Shown: positions 40,975 through 52,846, numbered from the stretch's first letter. The stretch: 64,000 nt of DNA from Asterias rubens (GCF_902459465.1 NC_047076.1:372001-436000), one strand, 5' to 3'. Program-made: numbers and translations. Notes: generated by a model from the letters alone, not told the origin.

Positions 40975-41298
40975 TTTTTTAAATGATTTATTTTCTTTAA
41001 AAATAATAGTCTTCAGGAACGCCCACATAAATAGGTCACTTGCTGATATATGGCTGGATTCCCTACGTGACGTCACATGCGTTACATAATATATACTCTT
41101 GAGTGAATTTGACACTAGAAGGAACACATACTTGTAATTCTTTTAGCAGACTCTGTCCCATAACAATTGTTCTCTGAAATAGCTCAAGAATTCAGTAATG
41201 AAAACGTCACGTAGGGAATCCAGCCATATGTCAGCAAATGACCTATTTATGTAGTCCTAAAGACTATTTATTTTAAAGAAAATAAATCATTTAAAAAT
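40975..41298. mobile_element. MITE with about 110-bp terminal inverted repeats
   Basis: TTTTTAAATGATTTATTTTC on the left is mirrored by GAAAATAAATCATTTAAAAA on the right. Inside, CATAAATAGGTCACTTGCTG and TGGCTGGATTCCCTACGTGA pair with TCACGTAGGGAATCCAGCCA and CAGCAAATGACCTATTTATG. The left arm contains TGACGTCA (41068). Noncoding. It lies between the CAP and kinase genes. Confidence 0.9.
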
Positions 41299-41963
41299 CC
41301 ACATGAATGTAAAACATTATTTGTTAGTTACCTTTTGAACGAAAACAATGCAAGTTTATGTGTTTGAGTTGTATCCCAATTTTCAATCTTGAAACTTGTT
41401 GTCAACATAGAGTGCTCCGGGGGGAAGAATTCATTTTTCAGCCCCGATTCAGACATAATAACCACCATTATTAATTCGAACAGTAGAGGGCTCTGTTTAT
41501 CTTAATACAAGTTTTGTGCCGAAAAATAAAGTCAATTTTTTGGGGGGAGGCAACATTACAAGTAGCCTAGGCCGCGCCCCTCCCTAGGCCCCTATTATAT
41601 TACTTTGTGCAGTCTTCATTGTGACAAAATGTACCTAAGCATTGTTACATATCAGTTTGCATTATCTGTCTAATTTATCCTTTTCTTGCTGTGCCTGAAT
41701 TTCCCAACTGTTTTGTCTATTTTTTAAGGGGGGCAGTAGCATCAGTAGCATCCCCCAGAATCACCATACGTTCCGCCCCTTAAAATATGATCGTACAGGA
41801 TGGATTGTACAACTGCAAGGATTTAAGAAAACCTGCCCGATTTGCACTAAAATCTATTCGTTTCAAGGAGACCTGCAGCAGGATTTCATTGGTACTCGTG
41901 CAACCAGATTTATATCATGGTAAATAAGGCACTTTAACCGAGAGTACCAGCGTAGATTTCACG
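41299..41963. other. OXSR1: Upstream region of the kinase gene
   Basis: No gene seen. It should hold the promoter and 5'UTR of the kinase. The last 80 bp (AGGCACTTTAACCGAGAGTA) lead directly into the ATG at 41964 without a TATA box. Confidence 0.4.
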
Positions 41964-44900
41964 ATGGCGGAAGGCGGTGCTACCGAAGTTGAAGCCAGCG
42001 TTGGGCATGCCTCGCCTCCTTTACCGGCAGTGTCTGGTCCTTGGCCAAATACTAAAGATTCCTACGTTCTCGGAGATCTTTTGGGTATGTTTGTTGGCTA
42101 GTTTAACTGTCAAGGTTAATATGATTAATTTAATCCATGGCCGAGTTTTTTTTTGCTGACTAGACTGAGTCTGGACTACTCAATCACATCAATATAGAGC
42201 ACAAGGATCACATTCACTATTCCGACATTGGACATTTGGCATTGGCATTGGCATTGCATATCGTATCTCATTATCTGCAATACATTGTCATTGTTGCACC
42301 ACCTAACGTCCTAACCTTCTAATCTTATCTTTAGTTATAGTGACACGACCTACGTTAATTTAATTTAGTTATATTTCAGAGACATTTGCTTCCATTTTCA
42401 CCAGTTATAATAAATGGTGCCATACAAAATTTAATTGAATTGATAATTGATTTGAATGAAAACAATGAAGGAGTTAAGTTTAATAAAGTAAATGTTGATG
42501 AGAGACAGAGACAGTCGGACTAGAGTAGAGAGGAGAGATTATTGAGTAAAGTAGAGTAGGGCATTTGACCTTGCTTGCCCTTCTGTCATGTCCGTTTACA
42601 ACTTGGGAGCTGCTCATTTTTTTTACAAGTTTTTTTACTTGTTTTGTTTGTTTCTTTTTTTTTCTTTCTACAATCTAATTTGTATGCACAAAATTGAAAA
42701 TCAGAAGATGATTTAAAAAAAAAATACTACAAAATAGATGCAGATGCACAATGTGTTATTTATGCTATGCAATGGCTTACAAGTTACATTCATATGAAAG
42801 TTAAATGAGCCAAAACCTGCGGCTGCCCATGTGTTATATTCTTTTACCTTTAGCAGAATTTACAACTGTCTACATGAATTTTGGAGTAGTCAGTCACAAT
42901 TGTTTTTGTTTTCTTATCCGTCTCCTGTTTTTCATTAACTAGGACATGGAGCGACGGCGTTTGTACAGAAAGCTCTGTGTACGCCACGTAACGAGCAATG
43001 TGCCATCAAAAGAATTAATCTGGAGAAATGTGACACTACCATGGAAGAGTTGGCTGTAAGTAAACAAACACAAATCATCCTCAATAGTGGTGTAGCCACG
43101 GTGGGCGGTGCTGGGTGTGCCTAGAACAAACAATTTGGCCCAGCATTCTCTGGGGGTTTCCTCCAACATCTAAAACTAAAATGTCCCTCTTATCTTCTCT
43201 CCATATGGGGTACTTGGCTAGTGCAATGATCAAAGTCACTTTTCTGAGAATCCTTGGCTTCATAGAAAGCAAATGAAATTAAATTAAACAATCTGTAATT
43301 CTGATCATTGTAACACTTAATCCTCATGATCTTACAAACTCAAGCTTTCTCTTTTTCATTGACTCAGAAATGTTCAATTTAAACATAAATAACATTGCAA
43401 GATAACTGCTAAGTATCAGTGGTTTTTAAACCATTGATTGTTTGTCAAAAGGACCTGAACAAAACTTAGCACTGCACAGAGGCTTTTTGGTCTCATGTTA
43501 ATCTAAACATTTTAATTTCAATCAGCTTCATTTTTACTTTAACAGAAAGAAATCCAGTCTATGGGTCAGTGTAAACATGAGAACATTGTGAGTTACTACA
43601 CTTCATTTGTGGCTAAGGAAGAACTATGGTTGGTCATGAAGCTACTAGCTGCAGGTAAGAATTTAAACAAAATCCTCAGCCGTGACACGTGTGTCCTTAA
43701 GCAAGACACTTAACCATTGCTTCGTTCTTCAGATGGGACGTAAAGCCGTTGTTCCCATGTGTTGTGTAACGCATGTAAAAGAACCCAGTGCACTTATCGA
43801 AAAGAGAAGGGGTTCGCCCCGGTGTTCCTGGTCCGAGCGGCAGCAAATTGCCCACAGCACTCTGTAAATCATTACATGGTGCTATCAGAACTAGGTTTCA
43901 TAATTCAAAACGTAGTCCAAAATATGGCAGGAAATACTGTATGTTACAGCGCCAGGAGCGTCACTGGGTGACGGACATGTGAGCTATATAAGAAGCCACA
44001 ATTATTATTTATGGGACAAAGGTCCTCTTTGTTTAACTGCCCCCAAGGGACTTTTTAGAAAAGTGAATAATAGAACAGCAACAGCAAGGAAGTATCCACA
44101 ACCCTGTGTGTATAAGTTTGTGTGACTTTGTTATTTACAAAACAAAATGACAACACATATCCATAATTTCTTGTAAAGAGTAATTACTACACGATTGTAC
44201 CCCCAATAGTCACCATACGATTGTACCCCCAATAGTCACCATACGATTGTACCCCCAATAGTCACCATACGATTGTACCCCCAATAGTCACCATACGATT
44301 GTACCCCCAATAGTCACCATACGATTGTACCCCCAATAGTCACCATACGATTGTACCCCCAATAGTCACCATACGATTGTACCCCCAATAGTCACCATAC
44401 GATTGTACCCCCAATAGTCACCATACGATTGTACCCCCAATAGTCACCATACGATTGTACCCCCAATAGTCACCATACGATTGTACCCCCAATAGTCACC
44501 ATACGATTGTACCCCCAATAGTCACCATACGATTGTACCCCCAATAGTCACCATTAATCTAACCATGTTTACTCCACAATTGAGTGAAATTTATCTCATA
44601 TCGAATACGTTCAGGATCTGTGTTAGACATCATGAAGCACGCTATGAAGAAATCCCCCACTAAAACTTGCCATTTGGATGAAGTCGTGATTGCCACAATC
44701 TTAAAGGAAACTCTTAAAGGTCTTGAATATCTGCATGAAAATGGACAAATACACAGGTAAGCCTAATCCAATTTCCATTCAGTTCAGTTCAATTCAAAAC
44801 ACTTTAATTACATTTACCAGGCAATTCCAACAGCAGATCAGATTTCCTTTACAGTATCTGTATCTTTATCTGTCATCAATCTCCACACTGGGATATTACT

Positions 44901-47900
44901 AGTTGCAGGCCCAATAATATACTTGGTCTCATTTTTCAAACCACAGTGGATGAATTTGACTAGTCAGATAGTAGGAGGGTTGACTGTTTACTGTGTAGAT
45001 GCATTGACCACATGATATCATATTACAGGCTGGCATAGTTTATCCATCATTTAAAACCACAGTGGATGATATTGAATGGTCAGACAGTAGGAGGGTTGAC
45101 TGTATGGTGTAGATGCAACCACCACATGATATCATATTGCAGGCTGGCATAGTTTATCTATCACTCAAAACAACAGTGGATGATATTGAATGGACAGACA
45201 GTAGGAGGGTTGACTGTGTATGGTGTAGATGCAACCACCACATGATATCATATTGCAGGCTGGCATAGTTTATCCATCATTTAAAACCGCAGTGGATGAT
45301 ATTGAAGGGTCAGACAGTAGGAGGGTTGACTGTGTACTGTCTAGATGCATTGACCACATGATATCATATTGCAGGCTGGCATAGGTTTTTTTTTCTTTCC
45401 AAATCACAGTGGATGATATTGAATGGTCAGACAGTATGAGAATTTAAGAAACCGGTCGTTAAAGATAATTATTACAAAATAGGCAGACCACCAACATTGA
45501 GGCAAGAAAGCTCAGGTGGTAGAGCACTGGCCCATTAATCCAGATGTTGCAGGTTCAAATTCTGCTCTAGTCAAATGTCTTTAAAATTAATTCTTCTCTT
45601 TGCCAGGGATGTGAAAGCTGGTAACATCTTACTAGGAGATAATGGTATGGTACAATTGGCTGATTTTGGAGTCAGTTCTTGGATTTCTACTGGTGGAGAT
45701 ATGTCAAGAGATAAAGTTCGAAATACTTTTGTCGGAACACCATGCTGGATGGCTCCAGAAGTTATGGAACAGGTAATCATGATGATTTGATTTGACTACA
45801 AGGATTTGGAGGATTAACAAAAACAAGAAAATGGATATGTTCTAACCTTTAATTGCAGTTATGAGGTTTAATCAACAGCGTAACTTTGGATAAAAATGAA
45901 ATAAACTTATGTAATAGACTTTAATTTTTGCCACGGGGATAAGAAAGATAATTTTGTTTTGACCCCTAAAACAATCCCCTGTTCTGTGAAGAAAAATCTA
46001 CAGGCTAATCACTTGGGTGGGATTCAAACCCACGACCTTTGCATTGCTAGAGTAGATGTCTTACCACTAGATCACCGAGCTAGCTTGATTGCTAGCGCAG
46101 TTTGAATCCTATGTGTTGGCAAATCACTCCGGTGGGATTCAAACCCACGACCTTTGCATTGCTAGAGCAGATGTCTTACCACTAGACCACTGAGCTAGCT
46201 TTATTGCTAGCGGCAGTTTGAATCCTATGTGTTGGCAAATCACTCAAGTGGGATTCAAACCCACGACCTTTGCATTGCTTGAGCAGATGTCTTACCACTA
46301 GATCACCAAGCTAGCTTGATTGCTAGAGGCAGTTTGAATCCTATGTGTTGGCAAATCACTCTAGTGGGATTCAAACCCACAACCTTTATATTGCTAGAGT
46401 AGATGTCTTACCACTAGATCACTGAGCTAGCTTGATTGCTAGAGGCAGTTTGAATCCTATGTGTTGGCAAATCACTCAAGTGGGATTCAAACCCACAACC
46501 TTTATATTGCTAGAGTAGATGTCTTACCACTAGAACACTGAGCTAGCTTAATTGCTAGAGGCAGTTTGAATCCTATGTGTTGGCAAATCACTCAAGTGGG
46601 ATTCAAACCCACAACCTTTGCATTGCTAGAGTAGATGTCTTACCACTAGATCACTGAGCTAGCTTGATTGCTAGAGGCAGTTTGAATCCTATGTGTTGGC
46701 AAATCACTCAAGTGGGATTCAAACCCACGACCTTTGCATTGCTTGAGCAGATGTCTTACCACTAGATCACCAAGCTAGCTTGATTGCTAGAGGCAGTTTG
46801 AATCCTATGTGTTGGCAAATCACTCTAGTGGGATTCAAACCCACAACCTTTATATTGCTAGAGTAGATGTCTTACCACTAGAACACTGAGCTAGCTTAAT
46901 TGCTAGAGGCAGTTTGAATCCTATGTGTTGGCAAATCACTCTAGTGGGATTCAAACCCACGACCTTTGCATTGCTAAAGTAGATGTCTTACCACTAGACC
47001 ACTGAGCTAGCTTGATTGCTAGAGGCAGTTTGAATCCAATGTGTTGGCAAATCACTCTAGTGGGATTCAAACCCACAACCTTTATATTGCTAGAGTAGAT
47101 GTCTTACCACTAGAACACTGAGCTAGCTTAATTGCTAGAGGCAGTTTGAATCCTATGTGTTGGCAAATCACTCTAGTGGGATTCAAACCCACAACCTTTA
47201 TATTGCTAGAGTAGATGTCTTACCACTAGAACACTGAGCTAGCTTAATTGCTAGAGGCAGTTTGAATCCTATGTGTTGGCAAATAACTCAAGTGGGATTC
47301 AAACCCACAACCTTTATATTGCTAGAGTAGATGTCTTACCACTAGAACACTGAGCTAGCTTAATTGCTAGAGGCAGTTTGAATCCAATGTGTTGGCAAAT
47401 CACTCTAGTGGGATTCAAACCCACAACCTTTATATTGCTAGAGTAGATGTCTTACCACTAGAACACTGAGCTAGCTTAATTGCTAGAGGCAGTTTGAATC
47501 CTATGTGTTGGCAAATCACTCTAGTGGGATTCAAACCCACAACCTTTATATTGCTAGAGTAGATGTCTTACCACTAGAACACTGAGCTAGCTTAATTGCT
47601 AGAGGCAGTTTGAATCCTATGTGTTGGCAAATCACTCAAGTGGGATTCAAACCCATGACCTTTGCATTGCTAGAGCAGATGTCTTACCACTAGACCACCG
47701 ATCTAGCCCGGTGGCTAGAGGCAGTTTGAATCATTACCAGCAGGGACAAGTTGTACTGAGAAATTGATTTGAATGATTTAATTGCAGGTCAGAGGTTATA
47801 AATTCAATGCTGATATCTGGAGCTTTGGAATTACCGCGATTGAGCTGGCGTCTGGTACCCCACCTTATGCTAAGTATCCACCTATGAAGGTAAGAATGGA

Positions 47901-50900
47901 TACCAAGATATTAAAGTAGTATCAGGTATGAAAATATTGTCAGTGTTGTGATCAAGAGTTTACCTAAATTGTAGTATCTGGTGTGTTTGTGATGGTTGAA
48001 TGTAAGGTCATCATGTGCCAGTAAGTTGGAAATATTAAAGACACCATTTTCTTCATTAAAATCTCAACTTGAAGACATTTTTTCTTCATTGAACCTCTTC
48101 GCAAAGGGTTTGGTTACTTTTTGTAGGACACAAAACACAATTACCAATGATTAACATTAACCTTACCAGTTTGAAGTAGTGATGGTGGAAAGCTTCCCTT
48201 CAAATATTACTTGCTGATGTGCTGTAGTTTTTGGGAAATTAGTAAAACAATGTAAAAAAAATAATTTTAGTCTCAGGAGAAAATTATATTAGCGTGTTCA
48301 ACGTATTATCAGTAGTGGTACTTATGCGACGCTCTTTAAAATATCACTCTGTGATTTTCACTTTTTTTCTAAAACTTGTCAACTTAATTAAGCTGAAACT
48401 TCTACAGGTAACTTATATAACACACATCTTCATTCACAGTGAGTTGGGATTCATGTCATGGCCAAAAACCTTGATCTACAAAATATATTAAAAACCTTTC
48501 AGACATCTGTTTCTTCTTTTATTTTCTCAGGTTCTGATGATGACTCTTCAGAATGACCCACCTTCTCTAGAGATGGCATTTAACAACAAAGATGACGTCA
48601 AGAAATATAGCAAAGAGTTTCGCAAAATGATCTCCAAATGTTTACAGAAAGACCCAGACAAGAGGTGAATTCCTTCTTTCTTTTTTTGTAATTTTAATGA
48701 ATGAGTTTTTACGTTTTTAAATTCGAATTGCAGATTTTGGATTCCAATTATGAAATAATCTTCCAGCGTGGACTCGAAGATGCTTTCACTTATTGACATT
48801 TAACATGTTAGTTTTATTGAATAATATATACATTTGTTCAAATGGTTCCTAAAACCAAAGTATAGATTACCTTTACATTGGTTTAAGAACACTTAGCAAA
48901 AGTAATTTGTTTTTTTCTCTGTCAATCCAGACCATCAGCAAGTGAGCTTCTGAAGAGTCCCTTCTTCAAGAAAGCCCGAGACAATCATTATCTGAAAGAG
49001 AAACTCTTGGATCAAGCACCAACGCTAGATGACCGTGGACAAAAGGTAAAGAGACATTTGAAACCCAATCCTTTGTATTGACCGCTTGCATGCACATCAC
49101 ACGCGGTGACTGTGCCACGCTTACCATTTTGTGACCGCTTGCATGCACATCACATGCGGTGACTGTGCCACGCTTACCATTTTGTGACCGCTTGCACGCA
49201 CATCACGCGCGGCGACTGTGCCACGCTTTCCATTTTTACCATTTACCTTATTTCACGGGTTAGCAGGTATTTTTGCTTTGGCCTGTGCATAGGCATTATT
49301 CTGCTACACAGCTAGCGCAGAAATTTGACGCTTGTGCAGTAAGCCAAGAATTTGGCGATGAGCAGAGCCATGAGGTTGCCCGAATATGACTGGTAGTTAC
49401 GATATGACATGTTGATGATTTATTTGTATCCACACTCAGGTAACTCTTGTACCAGGGTCCAGTGGTCGTCTTCACCCTACAGAGGAAGGATGGGAATGGT
49501 AGTTACGATATGACTTAATGATGATTTATTTGTATCCACACTCAGGTAACTCGTGTACCAGGGTCCAGTGGTCGTCTTCATCCTACAGAGGATGGATGGG
49601 AATGGTCCGATGATGAACTAGATGAGAATTCCGATGAGGGACGGAGAGCTAGCATTGGACGCTCTCCTCGGATTGCTATGGATATGAAGATGCAGCTGCA
49701 GAAAGAAAAAGCAGATAAGTTGCCGGTAATAAAGATGGCTTCAATTCTTTACATTACACATTATAGATCAATCAGATGCTTGTATTAAAAATAGGGTCAT
49801 ACTTTGGTAATGACCAGATTTTGTTTGTGTAATTTTAATCGCAAAGCTTACCTGTTATAAAGATGGTAGTGGTAGTGTGAAATGCCCTTTTTGATCAGAA
49901 ACCAGAAGAAAAAACATTTGAATCTGAGAAACGATTATTGCATGAATTATTCTCTGATTTCTGAGTGTTCATGTCCGTTCACGAAAGCTGTGGCCAGAGA
50001 TGGGCCTGCTCTCACCTTGCTTAATATAGTACAGTAGGTTGTGATAATACAAAGCATGTTGAGAATTGTTTCACTTTGAAGTCATGTGGCTGTGGAACAG
50101 GACACCAGTTGTTATCCCCCCAAATCTGAATCAGAGAAATGTTGCTGTCAGACACGTTTCTCACATTGTGTATTCCATTTACGGTTTATTCTTCCTGCGT
50201 TGACATAAAACCGCTCCGAAACTAAACAATTCTACCACCTTTGAAATAAAATGGTTACTTTTATTGTATATATCTACATTTGTATAGGATTGAAACCAGA
50301 GGTATGCTTTCTTTTATAGTTTAAAGTTGAAATACTTTGATTTGGATGTGATTTGAAGGTTTCAAAAGAAGAAGCTAAGAAACCTGAGATTGTGAATTCC
50401 AACGTGTTAGCTCAGCCACCAGCTTCACCGTCAGCAGCTACTACTGAAGGGGATCTGGAACCAGGACCTACACTTCATATGGTACTCAGGTTAAGGTATG
50501 CTTAGTATTTAAGAACATTCTAGAATTGCTAATAGAACAGGGGCCAATGTCTAAAGCTGCTTAAGCAAAAAAAATTGCAAAACAAGCACAAAATTTGCAT
50601 AAGCACGAAAATAGCTCGCTTATTTTTCACATGTTACTGGCAAAATGTTCGTGTCATATACATTACTTGTGACTGATATTTAACTGTTGTTTACTGAGCA
50701 TAACAATTGACTGGAGTCTTAGCCGACAATCTGATTTTACTAAGCAATGATTTTTTTGCTTTAAAAGGAAAATGTTGTGCTTTAGCAGCTCTATGAAATT
50801 GGGCCCAGTTGCTGGCATGAGTTTATTGGCCCAACTCTAGGATTACAGGCGTCTACTGGAAATTTCCAGCCCTTGCTCATTAAGTTGCAATAATTTGATG

Positions 50901-52846
50901 TTTGGCTAATTACTGATTGCAGACACCAACTTGCAAAAAGAAAAACTTGGAGTTTAATTCTATCTCAGAACTGAGGAATCTCCCGAATTCCGAAAATCTA
51001 CTCTGCAGTAGTAGTGAAGTCTCCCAAACTCTAAAAAATCTACGAAAAGTTTTCATAAGAACATAATCTACCTGGCAAGTAGATACACACATGGTGTTAC
51101 CAAATATACATTATTACCTCCCCATGCAATGCCTCAAATCACATAATTTTATCTCTCTTTTTGTTTTTTTAGGAATGCCCAACAGGAACTGAATGATATT
51201 CGCTTTGATTACACTAAAAATAAAGACAATGCCGACAATCTCGCTCGTGAGTTAGTTTCAGCTGGTCTTGTTGATGGTCGAGATCTTGTTATTGGTAAGT
51301 GGTATGAAAGAATACAACAAGTTGTTAAGGTTGTTGTTTATTTGGGATCAGAGAACGAGGAATGAGATTTGCTGGGCACTGTAGTAGGAGCGAGGAGTCT
51401 GCACCAAAACTCATTCACTGGGAACCAAACCATGGACACAGGAAATGTGGTCGGCCAAAGTTGACCTACTTGGATCAATTAAAGGAAAGACACCGCACTG
51501 AAGACATCAGAGTTCTGGACATCCCTAGAACCTTATAGAGAGCCATCACAGTATGGGGGAAACCACCAATCATAAACTGAACTAAACTAAACTGTCTCCT
51601 GAAGATGACTAGAGCAAGCTAGTTGAAACGTTGAGACCAATTCAGAACTGACTCCGTGGCAGTACAGTTAATACGATCCTATAAGCTAAAGTTGTAGTCC
51701 AAATCTATTTTCTATATTATCCGCCCTGGTAATAGTTAAAAAAGCAGGACAGTTCTTTTCAGAACTGAGAAGTCTCCCGAACCCCCGATTATCTACTCAG
51801 CGGCAGTAGAATAAAGCAAGACAGTTCTCTAAGAACAAACTCTACCTGGCAAGAAGATACACACATGGTGTTACTGCAGACCAAATATATATTGATACCT
51901 CACCATGTATTGCCTCAAGTACTACAAACTAAACTAACAGTTGTGATGGTACTTGTCATTATTTTTTGATTATTACAAATATGAAATTTCAATTAATGCT
52001 CTTAGAGCACTGAGTCGACAATACAACAAAATAATTTATTTATTTATGTATCAAATGTTGCTTTCCATTTTCCAGTGATATAACGTCTTAAGATCTGTTT
52101 CTTTACAGTTGCTGCAAATCTTCAAAAGACGGTAGATAACCCAGAGCATAAAAACGCCACGTTTAAATTGGTAAGTAATTTCTTAAGACCAAAAGCTTTC
52201 AAAGATAAACTACTGTTCTGTAATTCATTAATAGTTGTTGTGATATATTACAAATCCACCAAACCATTCAAGATACTTAAATATTATTCATGGCCTTTTC
52301 TGTGGAAAATATGTTGAGGACCTGCCGTCGATTTCAAAAAACTCTTACTAACTTAAGACTAATCTTAGGACTTAAGACGAGTCCCAACCCTGCACTGTAG
52401 CATGCAGACCTTAAGATTAATTCTTCGTTAGGACGAGTTACTCGTCCTAACTCGAGATGAGACGAGTCCCAACCCTGCACTGTAGCATGCAGACCTTAAG
52501 ATTAATTCTTAGTTAGGACGAGTTACTCGTCCTAACTCTAGATGAGACGAGTCCCAACCCTGCACTGTAGCATGCAGGCCTTTAGATTAATTCTTAGTTA
52601 GGACGAGTTACTCGTCCTAACTCGAGATGAGACGAGTCATAACTCTTTGTTAAATCCACCCCTGATGTTTCAACCCTAGCCTTCGAGAAAGACTCTCGGG
52701 TTAAAACATCAGGCTGTTAACTTGGTTTCCCTTTTTTTCTTGTTGTTAATTATTTTTCAAACTTTTTATTATTTGATCAGAATTCTGGTGATAGTCCAGG
52801 GGATGAGGAGCATCTTATAGGTTTCGCGAAGTTGTCAATCAGCTAA
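41964..52846 (+). CDS. OXSR1: SPAK/OSR1-type Ste20 kinase (OXSR1/STK39 orthologue), 13 exons
   Basis: WNK-activated Ste20 kinase that phosphorylates cation-chloride cotransporters in osmotic control; cytosolic. Exons: 41964-42084, 42943-43055, 43546-43654, 44615-44756, 45607-45772, 47788-47889, 48531-48664, 48931-49045, 49546-49725, 50359-50495, 51173-51294, 52109-52170, 52781-52846; all GT-AG and in phase, 522 residues (human OXSR1 527). Kinase motifs: [10 protein letters not shown] (40-49), [10 protein letters not shown] with Lys63, [12 protein letters not shown] with HRD 161-163, DFG 181-183, [12 protein letters not shown] with activation-loop Thr202. The regulatory segment [20 protein letters not shown] (from 338) matches the human OSR1 region with the WNK-target Ser325. 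The C-terminal CCT domain (about 432-522: [32 protein letters not shown]) binds RFxV/I motifs. Invertebrates usually have one gene for the OXSR1/STK39 pair (fly Fray), so the symbol means the pair. Exon 9 has a partial duplicate upstream. Confidence 0.96.
43690..44020 (+). mobile_element. SINE-like repeat in kinase intron 3
   Basis: GTGTGTCCTTAAGCAAGACA begins a SINE-type body, followed by GGGACGTAAAGCCGTTGTTC and a tail GAGCTATATAAGAAGCCACA with ATTATTATTT. A shorter piece of the same body (GGGACGTAAAGCTGTTGGTT) lies at 29336. ORFs here are not genes. Confidence 0.6.
44191..44554 (+). repeat. 26-bp minisatellite, 14 exact copies
   Basis: The unit is ACGATTGTACCCCCAATAGT plus CACCAT, and 364 bp is exactly 14 units. 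I saw no substitution between units, so the array is very homogeneous. It lies 61 bp upstream of kinase exon 4 (44615). Confidence 0.97.
44930..45440 (+). repeat. Tandem repeat of about 115 bp, 4-5 copies, kinase intron 4
   Basis: Each unit contains CACATGATATCATATTGCAG, GCTGGCATAGTTTATCCATC and GTGGATGATATTGAATGGTC, then CAGACAGTAGGAGGGTTGAC. Copies are diverged by a few percent; the first and last are partial. Confidence 0.85.
45505..45575 (+). ncRNA. tRNA-like sequence (pseudo-tRNA or SINE head)
   Basis: GCTC-AGGTGGTA-GAGC makes a perfect D-arm, CTGGCCCATTAATCCAG a possible anticodon arm, and GCAGGTTCAAATTCTGC a T-arm with B box. No clear 7-bp acceptor stem. It lies just before kinase exon 5 (45607) on the coding strand. 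Confidence 0.5.
46003..47737 (-). repeat. tRNA-like satellite, about 116-bp unit, 15 copies
   Basis: GATTCAAACCCA recurs 15 times from 46021 to 47643 at 115-117-bp spacing. Read on minus, each unit has GGTCTAGTGGTAAGAC (A-box-like D-arm) followed by GTGGGTTTGAATCCCAC (perfect 5-bp T stem and B box). The anticodon region is degenerate, so these are tRNA-derived, not normal tRNAs. The spacer carries GGCAGTTTGAATCCTATGTG (coding-strand view). It fills most of kinase intron 5, antisense to the gene. Confidence 0.93.
49078..49232 (+). repeat. 52-bp tandem repeat, 3 copies, kinase intron 8
   Basis: TGACCGCTTGCATGCACATC and CGGTGACTGTGCCACGCTTA recur three times. The third copy differs (GCACGCACATCACGCGCGGC). 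Confidence 0.9.
49393..49605 (+). repeat. Partial duplication of kinase exon 9 with its 3' splice site
   Basis: Unit 106 bp. Both copies hold TTTGTATCCACACTCAG|GTAAC and the first 59 bp of exon 9. The upstream copy (49440-49498) encodes [20 protein letters not shown] and then runs into TAG. The downstream copy continues to the true donor at 49726. The copies differ at a few bases (CTCTTG/CTCGTG, CACCCT/CATCCT, GAAGGA/GATGGA). Confidence 0.93.
50540..50812. mobile_element. MITE with GGGCCAAT..TTGGGCCC ends
   Basis: GGGGCCAATGTCTAAAGCTG on the left is mirrored by CAGCTCTATGAAATTGGGCC on the right; TTAAGCAAAAAAAATTGCAA pairs imperfectly with TTTTTTTGCTTTAAAAG. In kinase intron 10. Confidence 0.65.
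50960..51130 (+). repeat. Dispersed repeat D, copy
   Basis: Contains AACTGAGGAATCTCCCGAAT, AAAATCTACTCTGCAGTAGT, AAAGTTTTCATAAGAACATA and ACACACATGGTGTTACCAAA. It ends 40 bp before kinase exon 11. Confidence 0.65.
51365..51560 (+). pseudogene. Degraded non-LTR retrotransposon ORF2 tail
   Basis: One frame reads [20 protein letters not shown], then [20 protein letters not shown], before TAG. This matches the GHVxR ... GRPxxTWxD pattern that commonly ends LINE reverse-transcriptase polyproteins. No reverse-transcriptase core is present, so it is a 3' relic in kinase intron 11. Confidence 0.6.
51735..51915 (+). repeat. Dispersed repeat D, copy
   Basis: AAAGCAGGACAGTTCTTTTC, GAACTGAGAAGTCTCCCGAA, TACTCAGCGGCAGTAGAATA, AGCAAGACAGTTCTCTAAGA and CTACCTGGCAAGAAGATACA. 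This is the most complete copy in the window. Confidence 0.7.
52325..52668 (+). repeat. Fold-back element with internal tandem amplification, kinase intron 12
   Basis: The outer parts GTCGATTTCAAAAAACTCTT and AACTCTTTGTTAAATCC are inverted-repeat-like. The inside has three copies of an 88-89-bp unit containing CGAGTCCCAACCCTGCACTG, TAGCATGCAGACC and TTAGGACGAGTTACTCGTCC (itself palindromic). Confidence 0.85.

Noticed and set aside
46003-47737. Cluster of genuine tRNA genes
   Set aside because: A and B boxes and the T stem are kept, but the anticodon arm does not form a normal 5-bp stem with 7-nt loop and the acceptor stem is poor. Called tRNA-like only.
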